From Pantanalinema rosaneae (GTDB lineage: Bacteria; Cyanobacteriota; Cyanobacteriia; Leptolyngbyales; Leptolyngbyaceae), in NCBI RefSeq assembly GCF_050753385.1, contig NZ_JBLZFZ010000031.1, positions 1-64,000 on the forward strand: a stretch of 64,000 nt of DNA, read 5' to 3'. The position numbers and the translations under genes are program-made. Positions within the stretch are counted from its first letter, which is position 1. Each line of letters starts with the position of its first letter. Of the stretch, positions 42,501 through 51,309 are shown one piece after another. The notes beneath the pieces were generated by a model. It was not told where the DNA came from. It saw only the letters and a list, made by a program, of their open reading frames with translations, and did not search any database.

Positions 42501-45500
42501 CGCGATCGATCGGGTCAGGTCGCCCTTCGTCACGGCGGTTGCCACTTCTGCGATCGCTCGCAACTGCGTAGTCAGGGTCGCGGCTAGCTCGTTGACGTTA
42601 TCGGTCAAGTGTCGCCAGGTTCCAGCCGCCCCAGGCACTTTCGCCTGACCGCCCAGTTTCCCTTCAATCCCCACTTCCCGCGCCACGGTAGTGACCTGAT
42701 CGGCAAAGGTCGCCAGGGTATCGATCATTTCGTTGATCGTGTCGGCCAGGGTTTCGATTTCCCCCTTCGCCTCCAGCATTAACTTCCGTTTCAGATCCCC
42801 ATTTGCCACCGCCGTCACCACTTTGGCGATGCCTCGGACTTGGGCGGTCAGGTTGCCTGCCATCGAGTTCACATTATCGGTCAGGTCTTTCCAGACTCCG
42901 GCTACCCCCATGACGTTGGCTTGACCGCCCAGTTTGCCTTCCGTTCCTACTTCCCGCGCCACCCGCGTCACCTCAGAGGCGAAGGAGTTAAGCTGATCCA
43001 CCATGACGTTGATGGTGTTCTTCAAGTCCAGAATTTCGCCCTTCACATCCACGGTGATTTGCTTCGAGAGGTCGCCGTTTGCCACCGCCTTCGTCACTTC
43101 GGCAATGTTCCGCACCTGCGCCGTTAGATTGCCTGCCATCGAGTTGACATTGTCGGTCAGGTCTTTCCACGTACCCGCCACGCCCCGGACGTAGGCTTGT
43201 ACCCCCAGTTTGCCTTCGGTTCCCACCTCCCGCGCCACCCGTGTCACTTCCGAAGCAAAGGAACTGAGCTGATCCACCATGATGTTGATGGTGTTCTTTA
43301 GCTCCAGAATCTCGCCTTTCACATCGACCGTGATCTTCTTGGACAGGTCGCCATTCGCTACCGCCGTCGTCACTTCGGCAATATTTCGTACCTGCGCCGT
43401 CAAGCTACTCGCCATCAAGTTGACATTATCGGTCAGGTCTTTCCAGGTGCCAGCCACCCCTCGGACTTCCGCCTGCACCCCCAGTTTGCCTTCCGTTCCC
43501 ACCTCCCGCGCCACCCGTGTTACCTCAGAGGCAAAGGAGTTTAACTGATCCACCATTGTATTAACGGTGTTCTTCAGTTCTAGAATCTCGCCTTTGACAT
43601 CAACGGTAATTTTCTTTGATAGGTCGCCATTCGCCACCGCCGTCGTCACCGCCGCGATGTTGCGTACTTGGGCAGTCAGCGACCCTGCCATGAAGTTCAC
43701 GGAGTCGGTCAGGTCTTTCCAGGTGCCCGCCACCCCCCGGACATCCGCTTGTACCCCCAGTTTGCCTTCCGAACCCACTTCCCTTGCCACCTTCGTGACC
43801 TCAGAGGCAAAGGCACTGAGCTGATCCACCATGATGTTGATCGTGTTTTTCAGCTCCAGAATTTCACCCTTCACCTGCACCGTAATCTTCTTCGAGAGGT
43901 CGCCATTCGCGATCGCGGTTGCCACCTCGGCAATGTTCCGTACCTGCGCCGTTAGATTGCCAGCCATCGAGTTGACATTGTCGGTCAGGTCTTTCCAGGT
44001 GCCAGCCACCCCTCGGACTTCCGCCTGTACCCCCAGTTTGCCTTCCGTTCCCACCTCACGAGCCACGCGGGTTACTTCAGAGGCAAAGGAACTGAGTTGA
44101 TCCACCATCGTATTAATGGTGTTTTTCAGTTCCAGAATCTCGCCTTTCACATCGACCGTGATTTTCTTGGACAGGTCGCCATTCGCCACCGCCGTCGTCA
44201 CTTCCGCGATGTTCCGTACCTGGGCGGTCAGATTACCTGCCATCGAGTTGACGGAGTCGGTCAAGTCTTTCCAGGTGCCAGCCACCCCTCGGACTTCCGC
44301 CTGTACCCCCAGTTTCCCTTCCGTTCCCACCTCACGAGCCACCCGCGTTACTTCCGAGGCAAAGGAGTTGAGCTGATCCACCATGATGTTGATGGTGTTT
44401 TTCAGTTCCAGAATTTCCCCTTTCACATCGACGGTGATTTTCTTCGACAGGTCGCCATTCGCCACCGCCGTTGTCACTTCGGCAATATTCCGTACCTGGG
44501 CGGTCAGCGACCCTGCCATGAAGTTTACAGAGTCGGTCAAATCCTTCCAGGTTCCCGCCACCCCTCGCACTTCCGCCTGTCCTCCCAGTTTGCCTTCGGC
44601 ACCCACTTCCCGCGCTACCCGCGTTACTTCCGAAGCAAAGGAGTTCAACTGATCCACCATGATGTTGATGGTATTCTTCAGTTCCAGAATCTCGCCTTTG
44701 ACATCGACCGTGATTTTCTTGGACAGGTCACCACTGGCGATCGCGGTGGCTACTTCGGCAATGTTCCGTACCTGCCCGGTCAGATTCCCTGCCATCAGGT
44801 TCACGGAATCGGTCAGGTCTTTCCAGGTTCCCGCCACTCCCTGGACTTCCGCCTGTACCCCTAACTTGCCTTCGGTTCCTACCTCTCGGGCTACCCGCGT
44901 TACCTCTGAGGCAAAGGAGTTCAACTGATCCACCATCGTGTTGATGGTGCTCTTGAGATCGAGAATTTCCCCTTTGACATCGACGGTAATCTTCTTCGAC
45001 AGGTCGCCATTTGCTACTGCTGTCGTCACTTCCGCGATATTTCGGACTTGAGCGGTTAATGACCCTGCCATGAAGTTCACAGAGTCGGTCAGGTCTTTCC
45101 AGGTTCCCGCCACCCCTCGCACTTCCGCCTGTCCGCCTAACTTGCCTTCGGCTCCCACTTCCCGCGCCACCCGCGTTACTTCCGAAGCGAAGGAATTCAA
45201 CTGATCCACCATCGTGTTCACGGTATTCTTCAGTTCCAGAATCTCGCCTTTGACATCGACGGTGATCTTCTTCGACAGGTCGCCATTCGCCACTGCCGTC
45301 GTCACTTCCGCGATATTCCGTACCTGAGCCGTCAGGTTGCCTGCCATCGAGTTGACGGAATCGGTCAGGTCTTTCCAGGTTCCCGCCACTCCGGGGACTA
45401 ACGCCTGTACACCGAGCTTGCCTTCCGTCCCCACTTCCCGCGCCACCCGCGTTACCTCCGAGGCAAAGGAGTTGAGCTGATCCACCATGACGTTGATCGT

Positions 45501-46256
45501 GTTTTTCAGCTCCAGAATCTCGCCTTTTACGTCTACGGTGATCTTCTTCGACAGGTCGCCGTTCGCTACCGCCGTTGTCACTTCCGCAATATTCCGTACC
45601 TGGGCGGTCAGGTTGCCTGCCATTGAGTTAACGGAGTCAGTCAAGTCCTTCCAGGTTCCGGCGACCCCAGGCACTTGCGCTTGCACCCCCAGCTTACCTT
45701 CCGTCCCCACTTCCCGCGCCACCCGCGTCACTTCCGAAGCAAAGGAGTTGAGCTGATCCACCATCGTATTAACGATATGGGCAGTCTGGAGGAATTCCCC
45801 TTGTAAGGGTCTGCCTTCGATCTCCGTCGCGATCGCCTGGGACAAATCCCCGTTCGCCACTGCCCGGATCACACGCGCGGTTTCGGCAGTTGGCTGTACC
45901 AGATCGGTGATTAACGTATTCACCGATTCCACACAATCTCGCCAGGAACCTCTAGCACTGCCTAAGGAAGCCCGCTCATTAATTTTCCCTTCTTTCCCGA
46001 CCACCGTACTGATGCGTTCTAGCTCATTTGCCATCCGCTCATTCATTTCAATAATGTCGTTAAAGGCATCCGCAACCTTACCAGCCATCCCCGTTTGATC
46101 GATCGGCATTCGCACCGCGAAATTACCTTTTTTTACCTCAGTCAAAATTTTTAATAATTGTTTCAGATCGAGATCGTCAGTATCAGGTGTAGCGGAGGTA
46201 GCTGGAGGCATAGTTTCGTTCCTTTGGGAAGCCGATGCGCGACGACGATTAACCAT
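39549..46256 (-). CDS. giant poly-HAMP hybrid histidine kinase
   Basis: A 2235-residue hybrid kinase without any membrane segment. Residues 30-215 are HAMP-like. Residues 216-1135 are ten nearly identical 92-residue units, each a pair of alternating HAMP types (NIAEVTTAVANGDLSKKI, then RVAREVGTEGKLGVQA). Two divergent units (1136-1278) follow, giving roughly two dozen HAMP segments. Then come GAF (about 1295-1450), a long Gln/Glu coiled coil, HisKA (H1555), HATPase with complete boxes, and three receivers (about 1840-1960, 1965-2085, 2115-2235; the last with D2166). The layout recalls the soluble poly-HAMP osmosensing kinases of fungi (Nik1/group III), with a far longer array. An alternative ATG at 46211 has a better Shine-Dalgarno (AAAGGAA, 8 nt). 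Confidence 0.95.
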   Translation of the reverse strand: MVNRRRASASQRNETMPPATSATPDTDDLDLKQLLKILTEVKKGNFAVRMPIDQTGMAGKVADAFNDIIEMNERMANELERISTVVGKEGKINERASLGSARGSWRDCVESVNTLITDLVQPTAETARVIRAVANGDLSQAIATEIEGRPLQGEFLQTAHIVNTMVDQLNSFASEVTRVAREVGTEGKLGVQAQVPGVAGTWKDLTDSVNSMAGNLTAQVRNIAEVTTAVANGDLSKKITVDVKGEILELKNTINVMVDQLNSFASEVTRVAREVGTEGKLGVQALVPGVAGTWKDLTDSVNSMAGNLTAQVRNIAEVTTAVANGDLSKKITVDVKGEILELKNTVNTMVDQLNSFASEVTRVAREVGAEGKLGGQAEVRGVAGTWKDLTDSVNFMAGSLTAQVRNIAEVTTAVANGDLSKKITVDVKGEILDLKSTINTMVDQLNSFASEVTRVAREVGTEGKLGVQAEVQGVAGTWKDLTDSVNLMAGNLTGQVRNIAEVATAIASGDLSKKITVDVKGEILELKNTINIMVDQLNSFASEVTRVAREVGAEGKLGGQAEVRGVAGTWKDLTDSVNFMAGSLTAQVRNIAEVTTAVANGDLSKKITVDVKGEILELKNTINIMVDQLNSFASEVTRVAREVGTEGKLGVQAEVRGVAGTWKDLTDSVNSMAGNLTAQVRNIAEVTTAVANGDLSKKITVDVKGEILELKNTINTMVDQLSSFASEVTRVAREVGTEGKLGVQAEVRGVAGTWKDLTDNVNSMAGNLTAQVRNIAEVATAIANGDLSKKITVQVKGEILELKNTINIMVDQLSAFASEVTKVAREVGSEGKLGVQADVRGVAGTWKDLTDSVNFMAGSLTAQVRNIAAVTTAVANGDLSKKITVDVKGEILELKNTVNTMVDQLNSFASEVTRVAREVGTEGKLGVQAEVRGVAGTWKDLTDNVNLMASSLTAQVRNIAEVTTAVANGDLSKKITVDVKGEILELKNTINIMVDQLSSFASEVTRVAREVGTEGKLGVQAYVRGVAGTWKDLTDNVNSMAGNLTAQVRNIAEVTKAVANGDLSKQITVDVKGEILDLKNTINVMVDQLNSFASEVTRVAREVGTEGKLGGQANVMGVAGVWKDLTDNVNSMAGNLTAQVRGIAKVVTAVANGDLKRKLMLEAKGEIETLADTINEMIDTLATFADQVTTVAREVGIEGKLGGQAKVPGAAGTWRHLTDNVNELAATLTTQLRAIAEVATAVTKGDLTRSIAVEAQGEVAVLKDNINQMIANLRETTQKNTEQDWLKTNLAKFTRMLQGQRDLETVSKLILSELAPLVSAQHGVFYLMEASEMSPSILKLLSTYAYRERKHLANRFHLGEGLVGQCALEKERILITDVPNDYIKISSGLGESTPMNVVVLPVLFEGQVTAVIELASFRRFSEIHLMFFDQLTESIAIVLNTIAASMRTEELLKQSQSLAEELQTQQKELTETNKRLEQQAQSLKASEELLKNQQEQLQQTNEELEEKAELLALQNREVERKNQEIEQARQSLEEKAKQLALTSKYKSQFLANMSHELRTPLNSLLILARLLSENNEGNLTLRQVEHARTIHSAGNDLLELINDILDLAKIESGTMSVEIDQTLFTDLRNYMERTFRQVAQDKKLDFTVQFDERLPRSIYTDSKRLQQVLKNLLANAFKFTEQGQVSLNVSVATTGWSPNHEVLNRVDTVIAFAVNDTGIGIAPDKQQVIFEAFQQADGTTSRKYGGTGLGLSISREIAQLLGGEIQLSSELDRGSTFTLYLPQAYVSFENARVRETLLFRPALEATSLQQAQIVYSPQSHTAVLMENELEDDRESIQPDDRALLIIEDDINFARILLDLIRQQGFKGLIATRGDIGLAMAREFNPSAIVLDIRLPILDGWMVLDRLKHDPSTRHIPVHIMSVEDGLHRSLQQGAIAYQQKPISKEVLSDALTTIQQFVERSVKNLLVVEDDAAQRQQILDLVNNSDIVSTAVATGAEALQALQSEQFDCVVLDLGLPDMSGFELIEQIREQGSQSGQSPVCPPPIVVYVQHELTCQQETDLQRIAATLTIKDVRSPESLLDATTLFLHRVQANLPESQRRMLEQLQQHDPVLAGRKVLIVDDDVRNIFALTSMLERYQMQVLYAENGRDGIATLQNNPDIDIVLMDVMMPEMDGYETMRAIRQITQFATLPMIALTAKAMKGDREKCLEAGASSYITKPVDVEQLLSLLRVWLYK
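42852..45611 (-). repeat. ten-copy 276-bp in-frame tandem repeat (poly-HAMP)
   Basis: Ten consecutive 276-bp (92-codon) units encode residues 216-1135 of the hybrid kinase. Units 2 and 4 share the rarer variant GAEGKLGGQAEVRG with a FMAGS ending, and units 3 and 5 follow them, suggesting that two-unit blocks were duplicated. The first half (VANGDLSKKITVDVKGEIL) is almost invariant at the protein level. The similarity makes the copy number open to recombination and to assembly error. Confidence 0.95.
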
Positions 46257-46890
46257 TTAGCCCTGTCTTCGTGTGAGAAACAGTGTTCACCTTAATTACG
46301 TTCCGGCGAACACTGTAAAAAAATTTATAGTCAGCAGTAATAAGCAATTGATGCAGTATTTCTACTTACAGGTAGAGGAAAAGCCCTCCCGAAATAGCCA
46401 CAATTCATGTGAGTTTATACTTTAGCTATTGTCCGCCACGGATAGTGTTCTCTGTCTTCTATCAAAGGATAGAAGTTTTATAGGTTGATTCTCTTTTGTG
46501 AGATTTAAATCTAGTTAATGGGAACTAGACAAACCACCTTAGCTCAAGAACAGGAATTAATCGCACAATAGCAAGCCGTTCAGGATCATTCGAGGCCAAC
46601 TGGCAAATTGTTAGGTAAATAACATTGCTTGCCAAGTTATGCGTAATAGCGGCAGAATTAGACAGTTATCAATCTAATCACTGGACTAATGATTGAGTAA
46701 GGAATGGGAATTAAATCAGTTTGAGATTGGGTAGGAGCGGGTTTTGCCGTCAAATCCATTGCAGAGCGCAGATTGGTCTGCTGAACCTGCCCGTACAGTT
46801 GGCGAATTTATTTAATCCACAATCCGAACTGGATTCACGAATCAATGATTGATTCAAACATAGAAAAAAATTGCACAGAGTAGGTTTTTC
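46257..46890. other. noncoding stretch upstream of the poly-HAMP kinase
   Basis: 634 bp of AT-rich DNA between the divergent starts of the giant kinase and the small gene at 46891. I see no credible ORF, RNA gene or repeat. It must contain promoters for both neighbours, but no clear -35/-10 pair stands out. Confidence 0.5.
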
Positions 46891-47220
46891 TTGTCAGAGC
46901 AACCATCCGACGATCGCCCGAACCCGCCTCTAACCCCTGACCTCGATCATCTGGTCGAAATGGTGGTTAAAGCTGTGGTCACAGTCAGTCAAACGCGATC
47001 GGTGGAAGAAGCTTTGATGATTCGCGATGAATTACGGCGGCTACCGGATGAATTAACCACGGAAATTCTCAATCAGGTGATGCTGGCATTGGTGAAAATT
47101 GATCCGGATATCTGTCGCTGGTTTATTTTGGATGTGTTTTTACACAACGCCGATCCGGAAGGCAAAGCGGATGTTGCCGAGCGGCTGAATCTTTTGTTTG
47201 CGGATCTGCAATCCCATTAA
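46891..47220 (+). CDS. hypothetical protein
   Basis: A 109-residue acidic helical protein, apparently starting at a TTG with a weak GAGTAGG upstream; a later start at the Met of MVVKAVV (residue 24) is possible. The N-terminus is Pro/Asp-rich (DDRPNPPLTPDLDHL) and the remainder forms amphipathic helices (VEEALMIRDELRRLPDEL, ILNQVMLALVKIDPDICRWFILDVFL). It has no recognised domain, signal or membrane segment. It is convergent with the GH57 gene and divergent from the poly-HAMP kinase. The composition supports a real gene of unknown function. Confidence 0.65.
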   Translation: MSEQPSDDRPNPPLTPDLDHLVEMVVKAVVTVSQTRSVEEALMIRDELRRLPDELTTEILNQVMLALVKIDPDICRWFILDVFLHNADPEGKADVAERLNLLFADLQSH

Positions 47221-47257
47221 GCTGAATCGAAGCTAGCGATCGCCGCCCTTCATCCCC

Positions 47258-48763
47258 TCAACCGTGACCCGCGATCGTGGCTTGTCCCTGGTCATAGATT
47301 TGTCGGGCATAGTCTGTCCAAACACCTTGTCCCCAATACCGAAAACAACTGGTTTGCAGTAACAGGTTATAAAGCAGTGAGCGGCGATAGTGGTCAGATT
47401 GAGTGATAGCTGAGCGATCGTCGGCTGCTGCCAGAAGTGGATCAAACTGTTGGTGAAAGTTGGCACTCAGTTGGTTCATCGGCGTGAGCACATTCTCATA
47501 GCCCCTGACCCAACTTAAATGATTTGTCCAGGAAGCCCCGTCAAAATGAATCTGGGAGTGAGTGTGTTGCAGTTCCGCGATCGCTGTTGCGACAGCTTCG
47601 GGAGTGACACGATCGGCAGGAACTCGTTGCCAGATCTGATGTTGATGGATGGCTTGGCAGGTCGGGAACCGATCGGGTGTAACTCCAGCCGCCGCAATCA
47701 GTTCTAGATATTCTGTCCCGGTCATGGCAACAGTTTTAGCTCCACCATTCCCCTGATCGCGCATGTCGTAGCAGGCACGTCTAAAGGCATCGGGAAACTC
47801 ATTCATCATCACACCACCGTTTTCGCCATCCCCGATTTGTGTCACCAGAGACGGAATCGAGATGTCTCCGAATGTCTGACGATCGCGAGTTTTGGCCTCA
47901 TAGTAAGGCTGCATTTGCCCGACTAATTTCGTGTCTGATCCTTGAGTTTTGATCAAGGCGACGATCGTTGCTGTTTCCCCATAGGAGTTCCGAGCCACTA
48001 ACTGATGGGGCAAATATTTTTCCTGTAATGATTCTCCGGTGAGAGTTTCAACCGAATGTTCCTGGACTAGTACCCAGTGATATCCACAGTCCGTTAAAGC
48101 TTTGACAAATTCATATAAGGTATCCGGATGGTTAGGTAAATGCATTTCCGGTGGCGAAAATCCCCGTACCCGCGCCAATGCTTCCCAACCAAAGATTGCC
48201 GCAAAGTGGTGTTGCCAGGCCTGAATATGCAGCTTGATATCGGGAATCGGGGTGGACGGGACGACGGCGTGCCCCCACATCGTTCCTAACCATTCCACGT
48301 AGGGTTGATAGGTCGGATCACAGGTAATTCGCTGCAAATTATCCAAAATGTCATGCCGTCCCATTTGCCGCAGCCCCCACAGCAAGTTGCCGGAATAATC
48401 CAACATGATGCGCGGATTGCAGCCCTGAGCCACCAACTCCGGAATTAAATCTCCCATACGGGAATAGCACCAGGCAAAGGGTGCAGCATTGTGATTATCC
48501 CCTTCCTGGGAATGCTCGAACATATACTGTAAGTGGCTGATCAAGCCTTGGTTTATCCCCGCTGGAATCGTCGGTTGATGCATGTGTAAGGCGATCGCAA
48601 ACGCCGCCGAAATCTCATCTAATCGCAGGTTTGTTCTAGGCAGGAATACGGGGGACTGGGTTTGTCTCACACGAGCCAGTTCCACCTCCCAACCGGACAA
48701 ATTCGGCAGTCCGTCGATTAATTCTGGAATTGTCGGTAAATCATGCATGGCAGCTATCAACAC
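47258..48763 (-). CDS. glycoside hydrolase family 57 protein
   Basis: A 501-residue GH57-type enzyme (alpha-amylase/branching-enzyme clan). The first GH57 motif is FAIALHMHQPTIP (H60, H62), and later motifs include WLGTMWGHAVVPSTP and RGFSPPEMHLP, where the Glu matches the expected nucleophile region. The start is the GTG at 48763, with GAGGA 7 nt upstream; the ATG five codons later is an alternative. It lies 20 bp after the glgX stop on the same strand and is very probably co-transcribed, so it should act on glycogen or malto-oligosaccharides in the cytosol. The precise specificity (amylase, branching or transferase) cannot be read here. Confidence 0.87.
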   Translation of the reverse strand: MLIAAMHDLPTIPELIDGLPNLSGWEVELARVRQTQSPVFLPRTNLRLDEISAAFAIALHMHQPTIPAGINQGLISHLQYMFEHSQEGDNHNAAPFAWCYSRMGDLIPELVAQGCNPRIMLDYSGNLLWGLRQMGRHDILDNLQRITCDPTYQPYVEWLGTMWGHAVVPSTPIPDIKLHIQAWQHHFAAIFGWEALARVRGFSPPEMHLPNHPDTLYEFVKALTDCGYHWVLVQEHSVETLTGESLQEKYLPHQLVARNSYGETATIVALIKTQGSDTKLVGQMQPYYEAKTRDRQTFGDISIPSLVTQIGDGENGGVMMNEFPDAFRRACYDMRDQGNGGAKTVAMTGTEYLELIAAAGVTPDRFPTCQAIHQHQIWQRVPADRVTPEAVATAIAELQHTHSQIHFDGASWTNHLSWVRGYENVLTPMNQLSANFHQQFDPLLAAADDRSAITQSDHYRRSLLYNLLLQTSCFRYWGQGVWTDYARQIYDQGQATIAGHG

Positions 48764-48783
48764 AGATTTGTCCTCTTCGATAT

Positions 48784-50889
48784 TTACCGAACCATTAACA
48801 CTACAGACGATCGCGACCCCACTGTGTAATAGCCTTGATGAACAACGGGTGCTGCTTCTGGACTACAGAAATCATCGGGGGACGATCGGGCGGTATCCAC
48901 AATCCGACACCAGACCTCACCATGCCCTAGTGGTGGCAATTCAAACGTGAGGGGTTCCCAATAGGCATTCAAAATAATATGCAGTTGTTCCTCAGCTTTA
49001 GGATGCCGCAGGGTAAAGGCCAGACTATGGGAATGGTCACTCCAGTCCGGCTGTCCTAATTTCACCCCATGCCAAACGATATGCGGTTCCTGGCTGGCAT
49101 AGGTGACGGTGAGAATCTTCTCATGTTGAAACAATTCCAGCCCTTGAGTAAACCAGATCAACGCTTTGACAAACCGTAGGAGATCTGTCTGGTTGTCTAC
49201 ACTATGCCAGTGAAACCAACTAATTTCACTGTCTTGACAATAGGCATTGTTATTGCCCTGTTGAGTCCGGCGCACCTCATCGCCCATTAGTAGCATCGGT
49301 GTGCCTTGAGAAAACAGCAGAATCGTGTAGAAGTTTTTAATTTGCCGTAACCGTAAGGCATCGATCGCGGGATCATTGGTTGCCCCTTCTACCCCGCAGT
49401 TCCAACTATGATTATCGTTGCCGCCATCCCGACTATTTTCGTTATTCGCCTCATTGTGCTTCTCGTTGTAGGAGACTAAATCATTCAGCGTGAAGCCATC
49501 ATGGCAAGTAACAAAATTAATACTGCGATTCGGTTCGCGATCGGGTTGGGGATAAATATCGGGACTGCCCATAATTCGGGCGGCTAAGGTTTTCACCATG
49601 CCGGGATCGCCTTTGACGAACCGCCGCACATCATCCCGAAACGGCCCATTCCATTCCGCAAAGCGATCGGCCACCGGAAATGACCCCACCTGATACAGCC
49701 CCGCCGCATCCCAGGCTTCGGCAATAATCTTGGCATTGACTAAAACTGGATCCGCCTCAATCATCCATAAAATCGGTGGATCCTCTAGAGGATGTCCGGT
49801 TTGGCTACGGGACAGCACCGATGCCAGATCAAACCGAAACCCATCGACGTGCATTTCGGCAACCCAATAGCGCAGCGAATCCAGAATCATCCGTCCCACC
49901 ACATGATGATTGGCTTTGAGGGTATTGCCACAGCCACTATAGTTACTGTAGTGAATCTGATCCGGTTCCAGAATGTAATAGGCGCGGTTCGCTAACCCTT
50001 TAAACGACAGAGTGGGGCCGGTGTGATCGCCTTCCGCCGTATGGTTAAACACCACATCCAGGATCACTTCAATGCCCGCTTTATGGAGAGCCTTGACCAT
50101 ATCCCGAAATTCGATCACTGGCCCAAGGGGATCACGGCGGGAACTATACTGAGCATGGGGCGCAAAGAATGCGATCGTGCTATAGCCCCAATAGTTTGTT
50201 AGTCCCGGTTTGACATCCTGTTCATCGAACTGATGTACTGGTAATAATTCAACGGCAGTTACACCCAATTCTTTCAAATAGGGAATTTTTTCCACCAATC
50301 CGGCATACGTGCCGCGTTTGTCGGCAGCGACCCCCGAACTCGGATCGCGGGTAAACCCACCCACATGCATTTCATAAATTACCGTTTTGGCATACGGGTT
50401 CCGAATCGGTAAATCACTCTCCCAGTCATAGGTCGTGCTTTGTAAATGGCGGGGCACATCAGCCTCCCAGTTATAAATACTGGAGGCAAACACCACTCCC
50501 CGTAGGGCATGGGCACAGTTATCGCCGGGATAGATGGCAGCTTCCCGATCGTAGTTCTCCCAATTCACCACCGCGCGGGTATAGGGATCCAGGAGTACCT
50601 TGCTGCCATCAAACCGCATCCCTTCTTCGGGAATAAACGGCCCATGCGCCCGATAGGCATACACCTGCCCGGAACCAATCCCACCCACAAACACATGCCA
50701 GTAGTAAAACGTCCGGTGAACTTTTGGATCGAGTTGAATCACTCGCGCGGGTTTGGGAGCCGTGGGTTCATCAAACAGCAACAACTCCATTGCCGTCGCA
50801 TATTTGGCATAAATGCAAAAATTTACCCCTCCCGATCGCACCGTTGCCCCGATCGGAAAACTGAAACCGGGCAAAATCTCTTCATGCAT
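48784..50889 (-). CDS. glgX: glycogen debranching enzyme
   Basis: A 701-residue GH13 isoamylase-type debranching enzyme that cuts alpha-1,6 branches of glycogen. An N-terminal CBM48-like domain (about 10-150) precedes the TIM barrel. Conserved regions are DVVFNHTAEG (I), GFRFDLASVLSR (II, nucleophile Asp), IAEAWDAAG (III, acid/base Glu) and NFVTCHDGFTLNDLVSYN (IV, transition-state Asp after His). The C-terminal beta domain is present, so the length is normal. It is the first gene of a pair with the GH57 enzyme 20 bp downstream, consistent with a glycogen-breakdown operon used in the dark. Confidence 0.95.
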   Translation of the reverse strand: MHEEILPGFSFPIGATVRSGGVNFCIYAKYATAMELLLFDEPTAPKPARVIQLDPKVHRTFYYWHVFVGGIGSGQVYAYRAHGPFIPEEGMRFDGSKVLLDPYTRAVVNWENYDREAAIYPGDNCAHALRGVVFASSIYNWEADVPRHLQSTTYDWESDLPIRNPYAKTVIYEMHVGGFTRDPSSGVAADKRGTYAGLVEKIPYLKELGVTAVELLPVHQFDEQDVKPGLTNYWGYSTIAFFAPHAQYSSRRDPLGPVIEFRDMVKALHKAGIEVILDVVFNHTAEGDHTGPTLSFKGLANRAYYILEPDQIHYSNYSGCGNTLKANHHVVGRMILDSLRYWVAEMHVDGFRFDLASVLSRSQTGHPLEDPPILWMIEADPVLVNAKIIAEAWDAAGLYQVGSFPVADRFAEWNGPFRDDVRRFVKGDPGMVKTLAARIMGSPDIYPQPDREPNRSINFVTCHDGFTLNDLVSYNEKHNEANNENSRDGGNDNHSWNCGVEGATNDPAIDALRLRQIKNFYTILLFSQGTPMLLMGDEVRRTQQGNNNAYCQDSEISWFHWHSVDNQTDLLRFVKALIWFTQGLELFQHEKILTVTYASQEPHIVWHGVKLGQPDWSDHSHSLAFTLRHPKAEEQLHIILNAYWEPLTFELPPLGHGEVWCRIVDTARSSPDDFCSPEAAPVVHQGYYTVGSRSSVVLMVR

Positions 50890-51309
50890 CCTGTCCCACC
50901 TCGCGCACTGTAACTCTGAACTCTACTGTTCAGCGACTCAGTTCCTTATAACACTTCCATCCAAGTCGATGATGCTTTTTCCGGTCGAGATAGGATTAGG
51001 CGATCGCTCTTAGAAATAGGAATTAAATAAATCTGCATCTTTCAGTACGGGCGCGGCATTCGGCAGAGATTTCTGGGGCAACGGCAAGGACTTTTTACCG
51101 AATGCCACGCCCCTACGCAAAACTACACCTTAATAAATCTACAATCCTTAACAAGACTCCAGCGATCGTTGGAGCAAAACCTACCAGATTATTTTTGAAA
51201 GTTAAATTCTTACCAGCAAACAACCAGTACCAAACTTTACGACTACTTTCCCACTCAAGTATCATCGCGCTTCTACACTGGAATAGCACTCTCGGAAATT
51301 TTTGACCGT
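50890..51309. other. noncoding stretch with a MITE-like repeat
   Basis: 420 bp between the divergent starts of glgX and the gene at 51310. It contains the 72-bp inverted-repeat element at 51045-51116. Short ORFs on both strands across the element are not credible. No clear promoter boxes are visible. Confidence 0.5.
51045..51116. mobile_element. 72-bp MITE-like inverted repeat, copy 2
   Basis: Terminal arms GTACGGGCGCGGCATTCGG (51045-51063) and CCGAATGCCACGCCCCTAC (51098-51116) match at 17 of 19 positions. The same arm pattern (GTACGGG, 3-5 variable bases, GCATTCGG) and nearly the same length occur at 24294-24366. The interiors differ except for CAGA after the left arm. Confidence 0.75.

Noticed and set aside
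42733..45756. Series of plus-strand ORFs of about 60-255 codons opposite the poly-HAMP gene
   Set aside because: They recur every 276 bp as the exact antisense of the HAMP repeats and encode no recognisable domain. They are shadows of the repeated gene.
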